Counted from the stretch's first letter, positions 1 through 5,963 are shown. The stretch is 6,006 nucleotides of DNA from Prevotellaceae bacterium (GCA_021204715.1 JAJPYW010000071.1:1-6006), one strand, 5' to 3'. Notes: generated from the letters alone by a model not told the origin. A program made the numbers and translations.

Positions 1-5
1 AGTGA

Positions 6-27
6 ATTGTTCCCAAATTGTTCCCAA
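6..27. repeat. Tandem 11-bp direct repeat
   Basis: The sequence ATTGTTCCCAA occurs twice head to tail (6-16 and 17-27). It lies in AT-rich DNA with no convincing gene. Short repeated arms like this occur in attachment regions of tyrosine-recombinase elements, but no integrase is visible in the window, so that role is only a guess. The array may continue to the left of the window. Confidence 0.6.
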
Positions 28-100
28 CCATCCTAAATTTATTTCAAACTCATTAAATTTAATCGCAGCTATTATTATTTATAAATACCATATTATCAGT

Positions 101-122
101 GATATGCGATTATACGCATATC
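101..122. repeat. Inverted repeat, 8-bp arms
   Basis: GATATGCG (101-108) and CGCATATC (115-122) are perfect reverse complements around a 6-nt centre. The element lies in a very AT-rich stretch. It could be a protein-binding site (operator or recombinase core-type site). There is no T-tract to suggest a terminator. Confidence 0.55.
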
Positions 123-181
123 TAAATATAGATAAAGATAGTTATATAGATTTATAATTTCAAATGCGGGTCTGGGTACTA

Positions 182-218
182 AAATAGCACTGTAATCGAT
201 TGATTTACAGTGCTATTT
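182..218. terminator. Strong hairpin, probable bidirectional terminator
   Basis: Perfect 14-bp arms (182-195 AAATAGCACTGTAA and 205-218) enclose a 9-nt loop. The plus-strand side is followed by GTTTTATT and the minus-strand side ends in TTTT, so it can act in both directions. It lies about 135 nt beyond the stop of the minus-strand smalltalk-like gene, which it probably terminates. It could equally end a plus-strand gene outside the window. Confidence 0.7.
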
Positions 219-354
219 GTTTTATTGGGTGAGCCAAAGGGTAGCCGAAGGCGTCATACGTTACGCCTCTGCATAGCCTGCATGGTGGCTGAATGAGCCA
301 TTCCGAAGGCCGCAGTTCCGAAGCGGCAGGTGTACCATTTATCTTGCTGTCAGT
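219..354. other. Gene-free stretch downstream of the smalltalk-like gene
   Basis: I see no credible gene here. It holds short scattered repeats: GTGAGCC and ATGAGCC, CCGAAGGC twice, and a small GC-rich hairpin (GCCGC and GCGGC near 310-328). In the cassette I recall, an amidase gene usually follows smalltalk; nothing of the kind is detectable. GGTGAGCCAA at 228-237 has a perfect inverted copy at 612-621, on the other side of the smalltalk gene. Confidence 0.5.
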
Positions 355-495
355 CTACCCCAAGAGATTGCCATAGCTGCTGATGCCAAGGGCAGTCAAC
401 GCGGCAATGGCTGCTTGGATAACGGCATTGATAATGGCCTTCAATTTGATGCGGGTTTTTGTACCACCCGACGCACTGCTCAGTTTAATGCTCAT
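355..495 (-). CDS. Smalltalk-family micro-protein (46 aa)
   Basis: This minus-strand ORF encodes a 46-residue protein. A short basic N-terminus (residues 1-19, with K4, K13, R15, K17 and K19) precedes one hydrophobic segment from about residue 20 to 40, containing IAALTALGISS. That layout and the LTALG core match the small Bacteroidales proteins named 'smalltalk', whose function is unknown. A single membrane-inserted or membrane-associated helix is likely. Family members I recall start closer to the hydrophobic segment, so about 12 N-terminal residues are extra here. A Bacteroides-type -7 element lies about 90 nt upstream and a hairpin terminator follows, so it appears to be an independent transcript. 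Usual neighbours (an HU-like protein before, an amidase after) are missing, which makes it an orphan. Family assignment is from memory of the sequence pattern; the ORF itself is well supported. Confidence 0.72.
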   Translation of the reverse strand: MSIKLSSASGGTKTRIKLKAIINAVIQAAIAALTALGISSYGNLLG

Positions 496-510
496 AATCG
501 TTCAGGTTTA

Positions 511-540
511 ATGGTTTAACGATAATCAAATGGTTTAACG
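511..540. repeat. Direct repeat in the smalltalk leader
   Basis: ATGGTTTAACG occurs at 511-521 and again at 530-540, a 19-bp period. Both copies lie in the probable untranslated leader between the -7 element and the smalltalk start. The role is unknown; regulator binding is possible. Confidence 0.5.
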
Positions 541-569
541 GCAAACATCCCAGTCGAGAGGTTACATCC

Positions 570-581
570 TGTAGTACTACA
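570..581. promoter_or_regulatory. 12-bp palindrome at the smalltalk transcription start
   Basis: TGTAGTACTACA is a perfect palindrome. It begins 3 bp beyond the minus-strand -7 element at 585-592, so it should cover the transcription start. That is a typical operator position for a dimeric repressor. No bound protein is known. Confidence 0.45.
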
Positions 582-584
582 TTG

Positions 585-592
585 CAAAGATA
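585..592 (-). promoter_or_regulatory. Bacteroides-type -7 element for the smalltalk gene
   Basis: Read on the minus strand this is TATCTTTG, an exact match to the Bacteroidota -7 consensus TAnnTTTG. No clear TTTG -33 box is seen at the expected distance. It implies a leader of roughly 80 nt before the ATG at 495. Confidence 0.6.
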
Positions 593-756
593 CGAAACCA
601 CGCCTCGGCCATTGGCTCACCATGGCTCACCACGGCCCGCCATTCACCCCTGTTTTTCACTGAAAGCGTAACTTTTTTTGCTCGTGTTCTACCTACATTC
701 TCCTTGTCATCATTCTTAGGAATCTACTGCATAACCATATTTCCAACCCGTTTTAT

Positions 757-786
757 TTTGGAATACAAAACAAATGGCTACCTTTG
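757..786 (+). promoter_or_regulatory. Bacteroides-type promoter of higBA
   Basis: A TTTG -33 box (757-760) and a TACCTTTG -7 box (779-786) are 18 bp apart, matching the Bacteroidota sigma-ABfr consensus. The ATG at 803 follows the -7 box after 16 nt, giving a very short leader. The promoter position excludes the longer reading frame that starts at 704. An inverted repeat (TTTTG, 5 nt, CAAAA; 756-770) overlaps the -33 box and is a candidate operator for self-repression by HigA, as is usual in this toxin-antitoxin class. Confidence 0.75.
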
Positions 787-802
787 CCCCGTAAATGATT
801 GC

Positions 803-1102
803 ATGAGGATTATATCGCATAAAAGATTGCGTGAGTTTTACCAGACCAAAGGGTTTGAAGATTCACGTGTGGCGTTGGAGCGGTGGTATGAAATAGCCGA
901 GGCTGCAGAATGGAAAAGCCTGTCAGACATCAAAGTCGACTTTCGTTCCACGGATCATGTTGGCAACCAGCACTATGTGTTCAACATCAGAGGCAACCGC
1001 TCCCGCTTGGTCGTGGTTGTGAAGTTTGTCATCGGGAGCATATATATACGCTGGATTGGCACCCATGAGGCGTACGACAAAATAGATTGTTCAACGATAT
1101 AA
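803..1102 (+). CDS. higB: HigB-family type II toxin (mRNA interferase)
   Basis: This encodes a 99-residue protein of the HigB family: RelE-fold ribonucleases that cut mRNA, in characterised members on the ribosome, and are neutralised by HigA. By eye it resembles E. coli HigB (YgjN). Shared points are the basic N-terminus MRIISHKRLREFY, the block HYVFNIRGN at 57-65 with R68, the hydrophobic strand 70-83, and the C-terminal THEAYDKID at 87-95. Length is normal for the family. I chose the ATG at 803 because it starts the conserved domain and sits 16 nt behind the promoter; the ATG at 704 lies upstream of that promoter. The toxin precedes the antitoxin, the usual higBA order, and the genes are 12 nt apart. 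No key block is missing, so it looks active. Toxicity is inferred from family membership. Confidence 0.88.
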   Translation: MRIISHKRLREFYQTKGFEDSRVALERWYEIAEAAEWKSLSDIKVDFRSTDHVGNQHYVFNIRGNRSRLVVVVKFVIGSIYIRWIGTHEAYDKIDCSTI

Positions 1103-1114
1103 GCGTTTGAAATT

Positions 1115-1477
1115 ATGGATAAGATTACCGAAGCCCAATACAAGTATGCCCAAGCGAGGATAGAGGAGCTGCTGCCCTTGGTGGACGACAACACGCCCGC
1201 CGACGACAAGAACGTGGTTGAATTGTCCATTGTTTCGGATATTGTCATGGCCTACGAGAAGGAGCACTACCCCATCGGGAAGCCCACTGTAGCCGAACTG
1301 ATAGCGCTCTCACTTGAAGAAGAGGGCATGACGCAGAAACAGCTCGCCGCCCAAATAGGGGTGAGCCCCTCGCGCGTGAACGATTACTTGACCGGCCGCT
1401 CAGAGCCCACCTTGAAGATTGCCCGGTTGCTTTGCCGCGTCCTGCACATCCGGCCCGCTTTGATGCTCGGAATGTAA
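1115..1477 (+). CDS. higA: HigA-family antitoxin and transcriptional regulator
   Basis: This encodes a 120-residue antitoxin partner of HigB. Residues 1-55 form a helical N-terminal part (YAQARIEELLPLVDD and LSIVSDIVMAYEKEHYP) resembling the dimerising and toxin-binding half of E. coli HigA (YgjM). Residues 58-120 form an XRE-type helix-turn-helix, with helix two at TQKQLAAQIG (73-82) and the recognition region at SPSRVNDYLTG (84-94). HigA proteins wrap the toxin and repress the shared promoter as dimers; the inverted repeat at 756-770 is the best operator candidate. The gene follows higB by 12 nt and must be co-transcribed. It ends just before the 23-bp tandem array, with no separate simple terminator visible. 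Length and domain order are normal and I see no damage. Confidence 0.9.
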   Translation: MDKITEAQYKYAQARIEELLPLVDDNTPADDKNVVELSIVSDIVMAYEKEHYPIGKPTVAELIALSLEEEGMTQKQLAAQIGVSPSRVNDYLTGRSEPTLKIARLLCRVLHIRPALMLGM

Positions 1478-1489
1478 ACGCGGGAAGTG

Positions 1490-1627
1490 GGGTGAGTCGG
1501 ATGTATTCATGAGGGTGAGTGGAATGTATTCGTGTGGGTGAGTGGAATGTATTCGATACATGTAGTCGAATGTATTCGTGTAGGTGAGTCGAATGTATTC
1601 GAGTAGATGAATCGAATGTATTCCACT
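1490..1627. repeat. 23-bp tandem repeat array, six units
   Basis: Six units of exactly 23 bp run 1490-1512, 1513-1535, 1536-1558, 1559-1581, 1582-1604 and 1605-1627. The approximate consensus is GGGTGAGTSGAATGTATTC plus four variable bases. Units 2 and 3 are closest; unit 4 has lost the GGGTGA start and unit 6 has drifted. Each unit from 2 on holds an interrupted palindrome GAAT-GT-ATTC, extended to TCGAAT-GT-ATTCGA in unit 5. The array occupies nearly all of the first 150 nt after higA. The 23-bp period is not a multiple of three, so a coding role is unlikely. Role unknown: VNTR, terminator or protein-binding array. Confidence 0.9.
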
Positions 1628-1632
1628 CACCC
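1513..1632. repeat. Inverted half-unit closing the tandem array
   Basis: TTCCACTCACCC at 1621-1632 is the exact reverse complement of GGGTGAGTGGAA, which starts units 2 (1513-1524) and 3 (1536-1547). Transcripts crossing the array from either side could fold into a long hairpin with the other units in the loop. This would suit a two-way transcript end between converging genes; that role is inferred. Confidence 0.7.
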
Positions 1633-1664
1633 TGCTTGATGCTTGCTTGCGGTGCCCGCCGCCA

Positions 1665-1980
1665 TTACGGATCCTCTCCGGGTTCCCCCAAGATATTCCA
1701 TGATGAGCCGCACTTCTCTAACAGTGAGCAGCTTGCGGCCGTCGAAAGGGATGCCGCCGGCTGTGAGTTCACGGTAAAGGGGCTTGCATCGCTGAATCTA
1801 ATGGCGCAGGCGGCGCACGGCTTCCACGGCATCCGTGTCGGGGAAGTAGGCCCGGGCGAGGTCGCGGCGGGTGCAGGGAACAGCGGCCACGGGCTTGGAC
1901 GACCTCTTTGCCGTTAATGTCCGCCCGCTGTTTACAGAACCCCTTGTATCTTTTACGAAGGGAAGGATTTCTTTGTCCAT
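1665..1980 (-). pseudogene. DUF4248-like gene, broken by amber codon and frameshift
   Basis: The intact part starts at the ATG at 1980 (MDKEILPF) and runs 60 residues to a TAG at 1798-1800. The block CTRRDLARAYFPDTDAVEAV (36-55) matches the DUF4248 pattern of a 'ELA..YFP' helix followed by an 'A...LRRWI' helix. The stop falls directly after RLRH, where family members I recall have tryptophan, so a single TGG-to-TAG change would explain it. The same frame continues as IQRCKPLYREL and RKLLTVREVRLIMEYLG, clearly the rest of the domain. After EYLG the frame turns to unrelated sequence ending at 1627. Removing one base from the C5 run (1685-1689) would restore LGEPGEDP and a TAA at 1665, for about 104 residues. 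Function of the family is unknown; in Bacteroidales it often sits divergent to VirE/primase-like genes. A 60-residue product may still be made. Confidence 0.72.
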
Positions 1981-2066
1981 GACTGTTTTTTTTAAGTAAT
2001 GTATTTCACTTGGAAAGGCTGTCCTTTGTCTTGTATGTAAAGATTTGGGAGACTCTTTCAAAGCGG

Positions 2067-2379
2067 TGAAAGGGTGACACACTTATCGGACTTGGTAATT
2101 TATCAGTACAAATAAGACCGAAAAACGGCAGCGCGTCATTTTTTCGCCATTTTGCGTCGAAAGAGCGGTTTCACCGAAAAGTGTGTCACCTTTTCAAGAT
2201 TTATAAAACGCATAAAACGAGTGCATTAAACAGGCCATTTCAGAAAGTGGTGACACAGGTGACACAGAATTCTATACTTTTTCCCCATTTTGCAAATTAA
2301 TTGCCGGGGCCTAATAGGGGTGGGGTATTTTTTTGCATAAAAGGGAAAATGTTATAGAATCACTGTCACCTGTGTCACC
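2067..2379. repeat. GGTGACAC site cluster (iteron- or operator-like)
   Basis: Six sites of the type GGTGACAC or GTGTCACC lie in about 310 gene-free bases: 2073-2080, 2183-2190, 2249-2256, 2258-2265, 2363-2370 (one mismatch, CTGTCACC) and 2372-2379. They form two inverted pairs. The outer-left pair, 2067-2084 against 2179-2196, matches at 17 of 18 positions. The right pair, 2249-2264 against 2364-2379, is a perfect 16-bp match and each arm holds two tandem 9-bp copies. The spacers are about 94 and 99 bp. The block lies upstream of the DUF4248 relic and downstream of the methylase. It could be a control region for a lost divergent gene or a replication-origin-like element. Confidence 0.85.
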
Positions 2380-2409
2380 CGGCAGAGCGGGCACTGTCAA
2401 GCGCGTCAT
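2130..2409. repeat. 10-bp direct repeat bracketing the site cluster
   Basis: AGCGCGTCAT occurs at 2130-2139 and at 2400-2409. The copies lie inside the left inverted pair and just beyond the last GGTGACAC-type site. Between them is AT-rich DNA, including ATAAAACG twice (2203-2210 and 2212-2219). Significance is uncertain. Confidence 0.4.
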
Positions 2410-2439
2410 GTTTTATTACCATCGGCATGATGTCTTGTC

Positions 2440-3447
2440 TCAATCCGTTGTCTTAAAAAACATCCGCACCGTCGGGAGCGGTAAAGGGCAGGCAGGCTCG
2501 TTATTTACGTTGAACAGCGTTCCCAAAAGATGCTTTGCCCGGGAGTCGCCCTTCGTCTGCTTGTAGTTACGCACCAATATCTCCGTGAGCTTGCCCCGTT
2601 TGTCGGGACGAGAGTTGATGCTGCGCGAAGCCCATACTCTTTCTATGGGGTAGGCGGCGTAAAGCGTGTCGAAGAAGGAGTCTTTTTCATGCTTGCCTTT
2701 GCTGTCGGAATTGCTGAGCATGAACTTGTATCCGGCCCGGTCTATCTTGTCGCAACAAGCCTTCAAGCGGACTTGTTCATGGTCGTTGAATGTCTCTTTG
2801 GCATAGTCGTTGAAACTTGACGTATCGCTCAACGGCCTGTAGGGAGGATCGAAGTAGAACAGGGTGTTGCCCTTCGCATACCGGACTGTTTCCTCGAAGT
2901 CGCCGTTCAAAACCGTGACATTCCGCAGCAACGCACTGTCTGCATAGATAACGTCGGCATCGCAAAGGGTGGGGTTGGCATACCGTCCGAAAGGCACGTT
3001 GAACAGCCCCTTTTTGTTGACACGGTATAGGCCGTTGAAACAAGTTCTGTTCAGAAAGAAGAACAGGGTGGTGTTCTCTACCGCATCGAGGTTCTTCAGG
3101 TTGTAACGGTCGCGCGCGGCCAAGTAGAAGGCTTTCCGCTCTTGCCCGGCGGGTAAAGAGCGGTAGGCTTGCTCTATCTCTTTCAACGAGGCGACAAGCG
3201 CGTCGGGGCAATCTCTGACCGTGGTGTAGCAGGTTACAAGGTCGGCGTTGATGTCGCCTATTACCGCATGACGGATGTTCGGATAGCGTTGCAGCATATA
3301 GAACAGCATGGCTCCACCCCCTACAAAGGGCTCTATGTACGTCACATCCTGCCAATTACCAAAGTCGGCGGGAAGTTGCGCGTCAATCTGTTCAATGAGT
3401 TGGCCCTTGCCGCCCACCCACTTGATAAAAGGTTTCGCTTTTGCCAT
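2440..3447 (-). CDS. D12-class DNA N6-adenine methyltransferase (Dam-like)
   Basis: This encodes a 335-residue enzyme transferring methyl from S-adenosylmethionine to adenine N6 in DNA. Motifs are in the alpha-group order: KWVGGKGQL (9-17, motif X), EPFVGGGAML (39-48, motif I, cofactor binding), NRTCFNGLYR (133-142), GLFNVPFG (147-154), and catalytic DPPY (200-203, motif IV). The order and NRTCFNGLYR are typical of Dam, DpnM and EcoRV-type methylases, so GATC is the likeliest target but is not proven. The family domain ends near EILVRNY (289-295). Residues 296-335 form a tail with no family match I recognise, close to the repeat block. The ATG at 3447 begins the conserved MAKAKPFIKWVGGKGQ and lies 25 nt behind a -7 element. 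No restriction gene lies beside it, so it is an orphan here. Confidence 0.9.
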   Translation of the reverse strand: MAKAKPFIKWVGGKGQLIEQIDAQLPADFGNWQDVTYIEPFVGGGAMLFYMLQRYPNIRHAVIGDINADLVTCYTTVRDCPDALVASLKEIEQAYRSLPAGQERKAFYLAARDRYNLKNLDAVENTTLFFFLNRTCFNGLYRVNKKGLFNVPFGRYANPTLCDADVIYADSALLRNVTVLNGDFEETVRYAKGNTLFYFDPPYRPLSDTSSFNDYAKETFNDHEQVRLKACCDKIDRAGYKFMLSNSDSKGKHEKDSFFDTLYAAYPIERVWASRSINSRPDKRGKLTEILVRNYKQTKGDSRAKHLLGTLFNVNNEPACPLPLPTVRMFFKTTD

Positions 3448-3472
3448 GGTCGCTGTATTATCTATCCGCTTA

Positions 3473-3480
3473 CAAAGCTA
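3473..3480 (-). promoter_or_regulatory. Bacteroides-type -7 element of the methylase gene
   Basis: On the minus strand this reads TAGCTTTG, an exact TAnnTTTG match, 25 nt before the ATG at 3447. No clear -33 TTTG is visible. The divergent hppA -7 element is about 130 bp away, so the two promoters probably work independently. Confidence 0.6.
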
Positions 3481-3608
3481 CACATATTTATCGAGAAACG
3501 GGCACGGAGGGAGGAGTGATTGAGTGGCAGGTTCTTTTTGCTCATCTTCTTTTTTCCGCCCATTAAATAAATCTTTAAGTAAAAAGGTAGGAATTGGCAA
3601 GTTTTTCT

Positions 3609-3616
3609 TACCTTTG
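3609..3616 (+). promoter_or_regulatory. Bacteroides-type -7 element of hppA
   Basis: TACCTTTG matches the TAnnTTTG consensus exactly and lies 30 nt before the hppA ATG. There is no TTTG at the usual -33 distance. The leader CATTCATAAACTATAAAATC is AT-rich with no Shine-Dalgarno sequence, as is common for Bacteroidota. Confidence 0.6.
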
Positions 3617-3646
3617 GACATTCATAAACTATAAAATCTTTTCCTT

Positions 3647-5851
3647 ATGGAAACAATGCTTTTTTGGATAGTGCCTGTGGCCGCGCTCTTGGCGTTGGTG
3701 CTGGCATGGTATTTCTACAAACAAATGATGCGCGAGAGTGAAGGCACGCCCACGATGGAGAGAATCGCGTCGTACGTGCGCCGCGGGGCGATGTCTTACT
3801 TGAAGCAGCAGTACAAAGTGGTGGGAATGGTCTTCATCGCTTTGGTGGTTATTTTTTCGGTGATGGCCTACGGGTTCAACTTGCAAAACCACTGGGTGCC
3901 CGTGGCTTTCCTTACCGGCGGTTTCTTCTCGGGATTGTCGGGCTTCTTGGGCATGAAAACAGCCACTTACGCTTCGGCGCGCACGGCCAACGCCGCCCGC
4001 AGTTCGCTGAACAAAGGATTGCGCGTGGCCTTCAGAAGCGGTGCCGTGATGGGATTGGTGGTAGTTGGATTAGGCCTCTTGGACATCTCTTTCTGGTATG
4101 TGTTGCTCGACCACTGCATTCCGGCCGACGTGCTGAACCCCGCGGCCAAGCTGTGCATGATTACCACCACCATGCTTACCTTCGGCATGGGCGCCAGCAC
4201 GCAGGCCTTGTTTGCCCGTGTGGGCGGGGGCATCTACACGAAGGCGGCCGATGTGGGCGCCGACTTGGTGGGTAAAGTGGAGGCGGGCATCCCCGAAGAC
4301 GACCCGCGCAACCCCGCCACCATTGCCGACAACGTGGGCGACAACGTGGGCGACGTGGCCGGCATGGGTGCCGACTTGTATGAATCGTATTGTGGTTCTA
4401 TCTTGGCCACGGCCGCATTAGGCGCCGCCGCCTTCATAGGCACGGGCGACACCATGTTGCAGTACAAGGCGGTGATTGCCCCCATGCTGATTGCCGCCGT
4501 GGGTATCCTGCTCTCCATTATCGGCATCTTCTCGGTGCGCACCAAAGAAGACGCGGGCATGAAAGAGCTGCTTGGCTCGCTTGCCACGGGCACCAACTTG
4601 AGCTCGGCGCTGATTGTGGTGGCCACGTTCCTCATTCTGTGGGGACTTGGCCTGCAGAACTGGCTGAACATTTCTTTCTCTGTGGTGATAGGGCTCGTTG
4701 TGGGCATCATCATAGGCCGTTCTACGGAATATTATACTTCCCAGTCTTACAAGCCCACGCAGCGCTTGGCCGAGAGCGGACAGACGGGTTCGGCCACGGT
4801 CATCATTTCCGGCATCGGCTTGGGCATGATTTCCACCACCATTCCCGTGATAGCCGTCGTTGCGGGCATTATCCTTTCTTATTGGATTGCGTCGGGATTT
4901 GACTTCGCCAACATCTCCATGGGGCTTTACGGCATAGGCATCGCCGCCGTGGGCATGCTCTCTACGTTGGGCATCACGCTCGCCACGGACGCCTACGGCC
5001 CCATTGCCGACAACGCAGGGGGCAACGCCGAGATGAGCGGCTTGGGCGAGGAGGTGCGCAAACGCACCGACGCGCTCGACTCTTTGGGCAACACCACCGC
5101 CGCCACGGGCAAGGGCTTCGCCATAGGCTCGGCCGCGTTGACGGGACTGGCTCTGCTGGCCTCCTACATCGAAGAGATACGCATCGGGCTGACACGGTTG
5201 GGACACACGGTGCTGGAACTTCCAAACGGGGTGACGGTGAGCGTGCACAACGCCAGCTTCACCGATTACATGACCTATTACGACGTCACCTTGATGAATC
5301 CCAAAGTGCTTAGCGGCATGTTCTTGGGCAGCATGATGGCGTTCCTTTTCTGCGGCTTGACCATGAACGCCGTGGGCCGCGCGGCCGCGCACATGGTGGA
5401 GGAAGTGCGCCGCCAGTTCCGTGAAATCAAAGGCATCCTCACGGGCGAGGCTGAACCCGATTATGCCCGTTGCGTGCACATCTCCACCAAGGGGGCCCAA
5501 CGGGAAATGGTATTCCCCTCTCTGCTGGCCATCGCCGTGCCCATTGCCACGGGGTTGATATTCGGCGTGCCGGGTGTCATAGGCCTGTTGGTAGGTGGCT
5601 TGGCCGCGGGCTTCGTGCTGGCCATCTTCATGGCCAACGCGGGCGGCGCGTGGGACAATGCCAAGAAATACGTGGAGGAAGGTCACTTCGGCGGTAAAGG
5701 AAGCGAAGTGCACAAGGCGACCGTTACCGGCGACACCGTGGGCGACCCCTTCAAAGATACTTCCGGACCGAGCTTGAACATCCTTATCAAGCTCATGAGC
5801 ATGGTGTCCATTGTCATGGCGGGCCTTACCGTGGCGTGGAGCTTGTTCTAA
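3647..5851 (+). CDS. hppA: Membrane-bound ion-pumping pyrophosphatase HppA
   Basis: This 734-residue integral membrane enzyme hydrolyses pyrophosphate and uses the energy to move cations out of the cytoplasm. The family has 16 membrane helices, and hydrophobic segments run throughout. Catalytic Mg-PPi-binding blocks are intact: [11 protein letters not shown] (202-212), [20 protein letters not shown] (217-236), GADLYESY (241-248), [17 protein letters not shown] (447-463), [14 protein letters not shown] (664-677) and [18 protein letters not shown] (694-711). In [10 protein letters not shown] (481-490), A485 and G488 occupy the positions that are lysine and threonine in K+-independent enzymes, so it should be K+-dependent. 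T90, F94, D146 and M176 are all present; I recall these as the signature of the Bacteroides vulgatus subfamily pumping both Na+ and H+. The loop around 510-550 looks like an insertion typical of Bacteroidales members. Length is normal and there are no frameshifts. It is transcribed alone, behind its own -7 element, and followed by hairpins. Confidence 0.98.
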   Translation: METMLFWIVPVAALLALVLAWYFYKQMMRESEGTPTMERIASYVRRGAMSYLKQQYKVVGMVFIALVVIFSVMAYGFNLQNHWVPVAFLTGGFFSGLSGFLGMKTATYASARTANAARSSLNKGLRVAFRSGAVMGLVVVGLGLLDISFWYVLLDHCIPADVLNPAAKLCMITTTMLTFGMGASTQALFARVGGGIYTKAADVGADLVGKVEAGIPEDDPRNPATIADNVGDNVGDVAGMGADLYESYCGSILATAALGAAAFIGTGDTMLQYKAVIAPMLIAAVGILLSIIGIFSVRTKEDAGMKELLGSLATGTNLSSALIVVATFLILWGLGLQNWLNISFSVVIGLVVGIIIGRSTEYYTSQSYKPTQRLAESGQTGSATVIISGIGLGMISTTIPVIAVVAGIILSYWIASGFDFANISMGLYGIGIAAVGMLSTLGITLATDAYGPIADNAGGNAEMSGLGEEVRKRTDALDSLGNTTAATGKGFAIGSAALTGLALLASYIEEIRIGLTRLGHTVLELPNGVTVSVHNASFTDYMTYYDVTLMNPKVLSGMFLGSMMAFLFCGLTMNAVGRAAAHMVEEVRRQFREIKGILTGEAEPDYARCVHISTKGAQREMVFPSLLAIAVPIATGLIFGVPGVIGLLVGGLAAGFVLAIFMANAGGAWDNAKKYVEEGHFGGKGSEVHKATVTGDTVGDPFKDTSGPSLNILIKLMSMVSIVMAGLTVAWSLF

Positions 5852-5885
5852 AGCGACGCTGTCGCTTAGAAGTGCCTCTTTTTTT
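5851..5885 (+). terminator. Probable hppA terminator, proximal hairpin
   Basis: AAGCGAC (5851-5857) and GTCGCTT (5861-5867) pair perfectly around a GCT loop, starting at the last base of the hppA stop codon. Seven T residues (5879-5885) follow after an 11-nt gap. The gap is longer than in a classical intrinsic terminator, so efficiency is uncertain. Confidence 0.5.
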
Positions 5886-5912
5886 GAGTCTCGGCGCTTC
5901 TTCTCCGGAGCG

Positions 5913-5963
5913 CGGACAGACGGGTTATTCATGTAATACCCGTCTGTTCCGGCGAGGGTTTTT
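5913..5963. terminator. Second, longer hairpin after hppA
   Basis: ACAGACGGG (5916-5924) pairs with CCCGTCTGT (5939-5947). TATT/AATA extends it inward and CGG/CCG outward, giving about 16 pairs with two single-base bulges. Five T residues (5959-5963) follow. It is probably the main or back-up terminator of hppA. Confidence 0.6.

Noticed and set aside
155..180. tRNA 3' end (TTCAAAT followed by GCGGG)
   Set aside because: The T-loop-like word is not flanked by a matching 5' stem, and the base after the loop is G instead of the conserved C.
263..338. 25-codon minus-strand ORF after the smalltalk gene
   Set aside because: Short, with no family resemblance and no promoter of its own; chance is sufficient.
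704..802. N-terminal 33 residues extending HigB from the ATG at 704
   Set aside because: The family domain starts at 803 and a consensus promoter at 757-786 lies inside the supposed extension.
1490..1627. CRISPR array
   Set aside because: Units are contiguous with no unique spacers, the period is only 23 bp, and no cas gene is present.
1400..1630. Minus-strand repeat protein of 76 aa
   Set aside because: It arises from the tandem array and the antisense of higA. The 23-bp period shifts the frame in each unit, so there is no repeated peptide under selection.
1636..1917. Plus-strand 93-aa ORF
   Set aside because: It is antisense to the DUF4248-like pseudogene, whose minus-strand translation has clear family motifs.
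2378..2391. Terminator of the methylase gene (CCCG, 6 nt, CGGG)
   Set aside because: Only four base pairs and no T-tract on the minus strand.
2333..2566. Plus-strand 77-aa ORF beside the GGTGACAC block
   Set aside because: No recognisable domain. It overlaps the 3' end of the methylase and runs through the repeat sites; no VirE-like start is visible.
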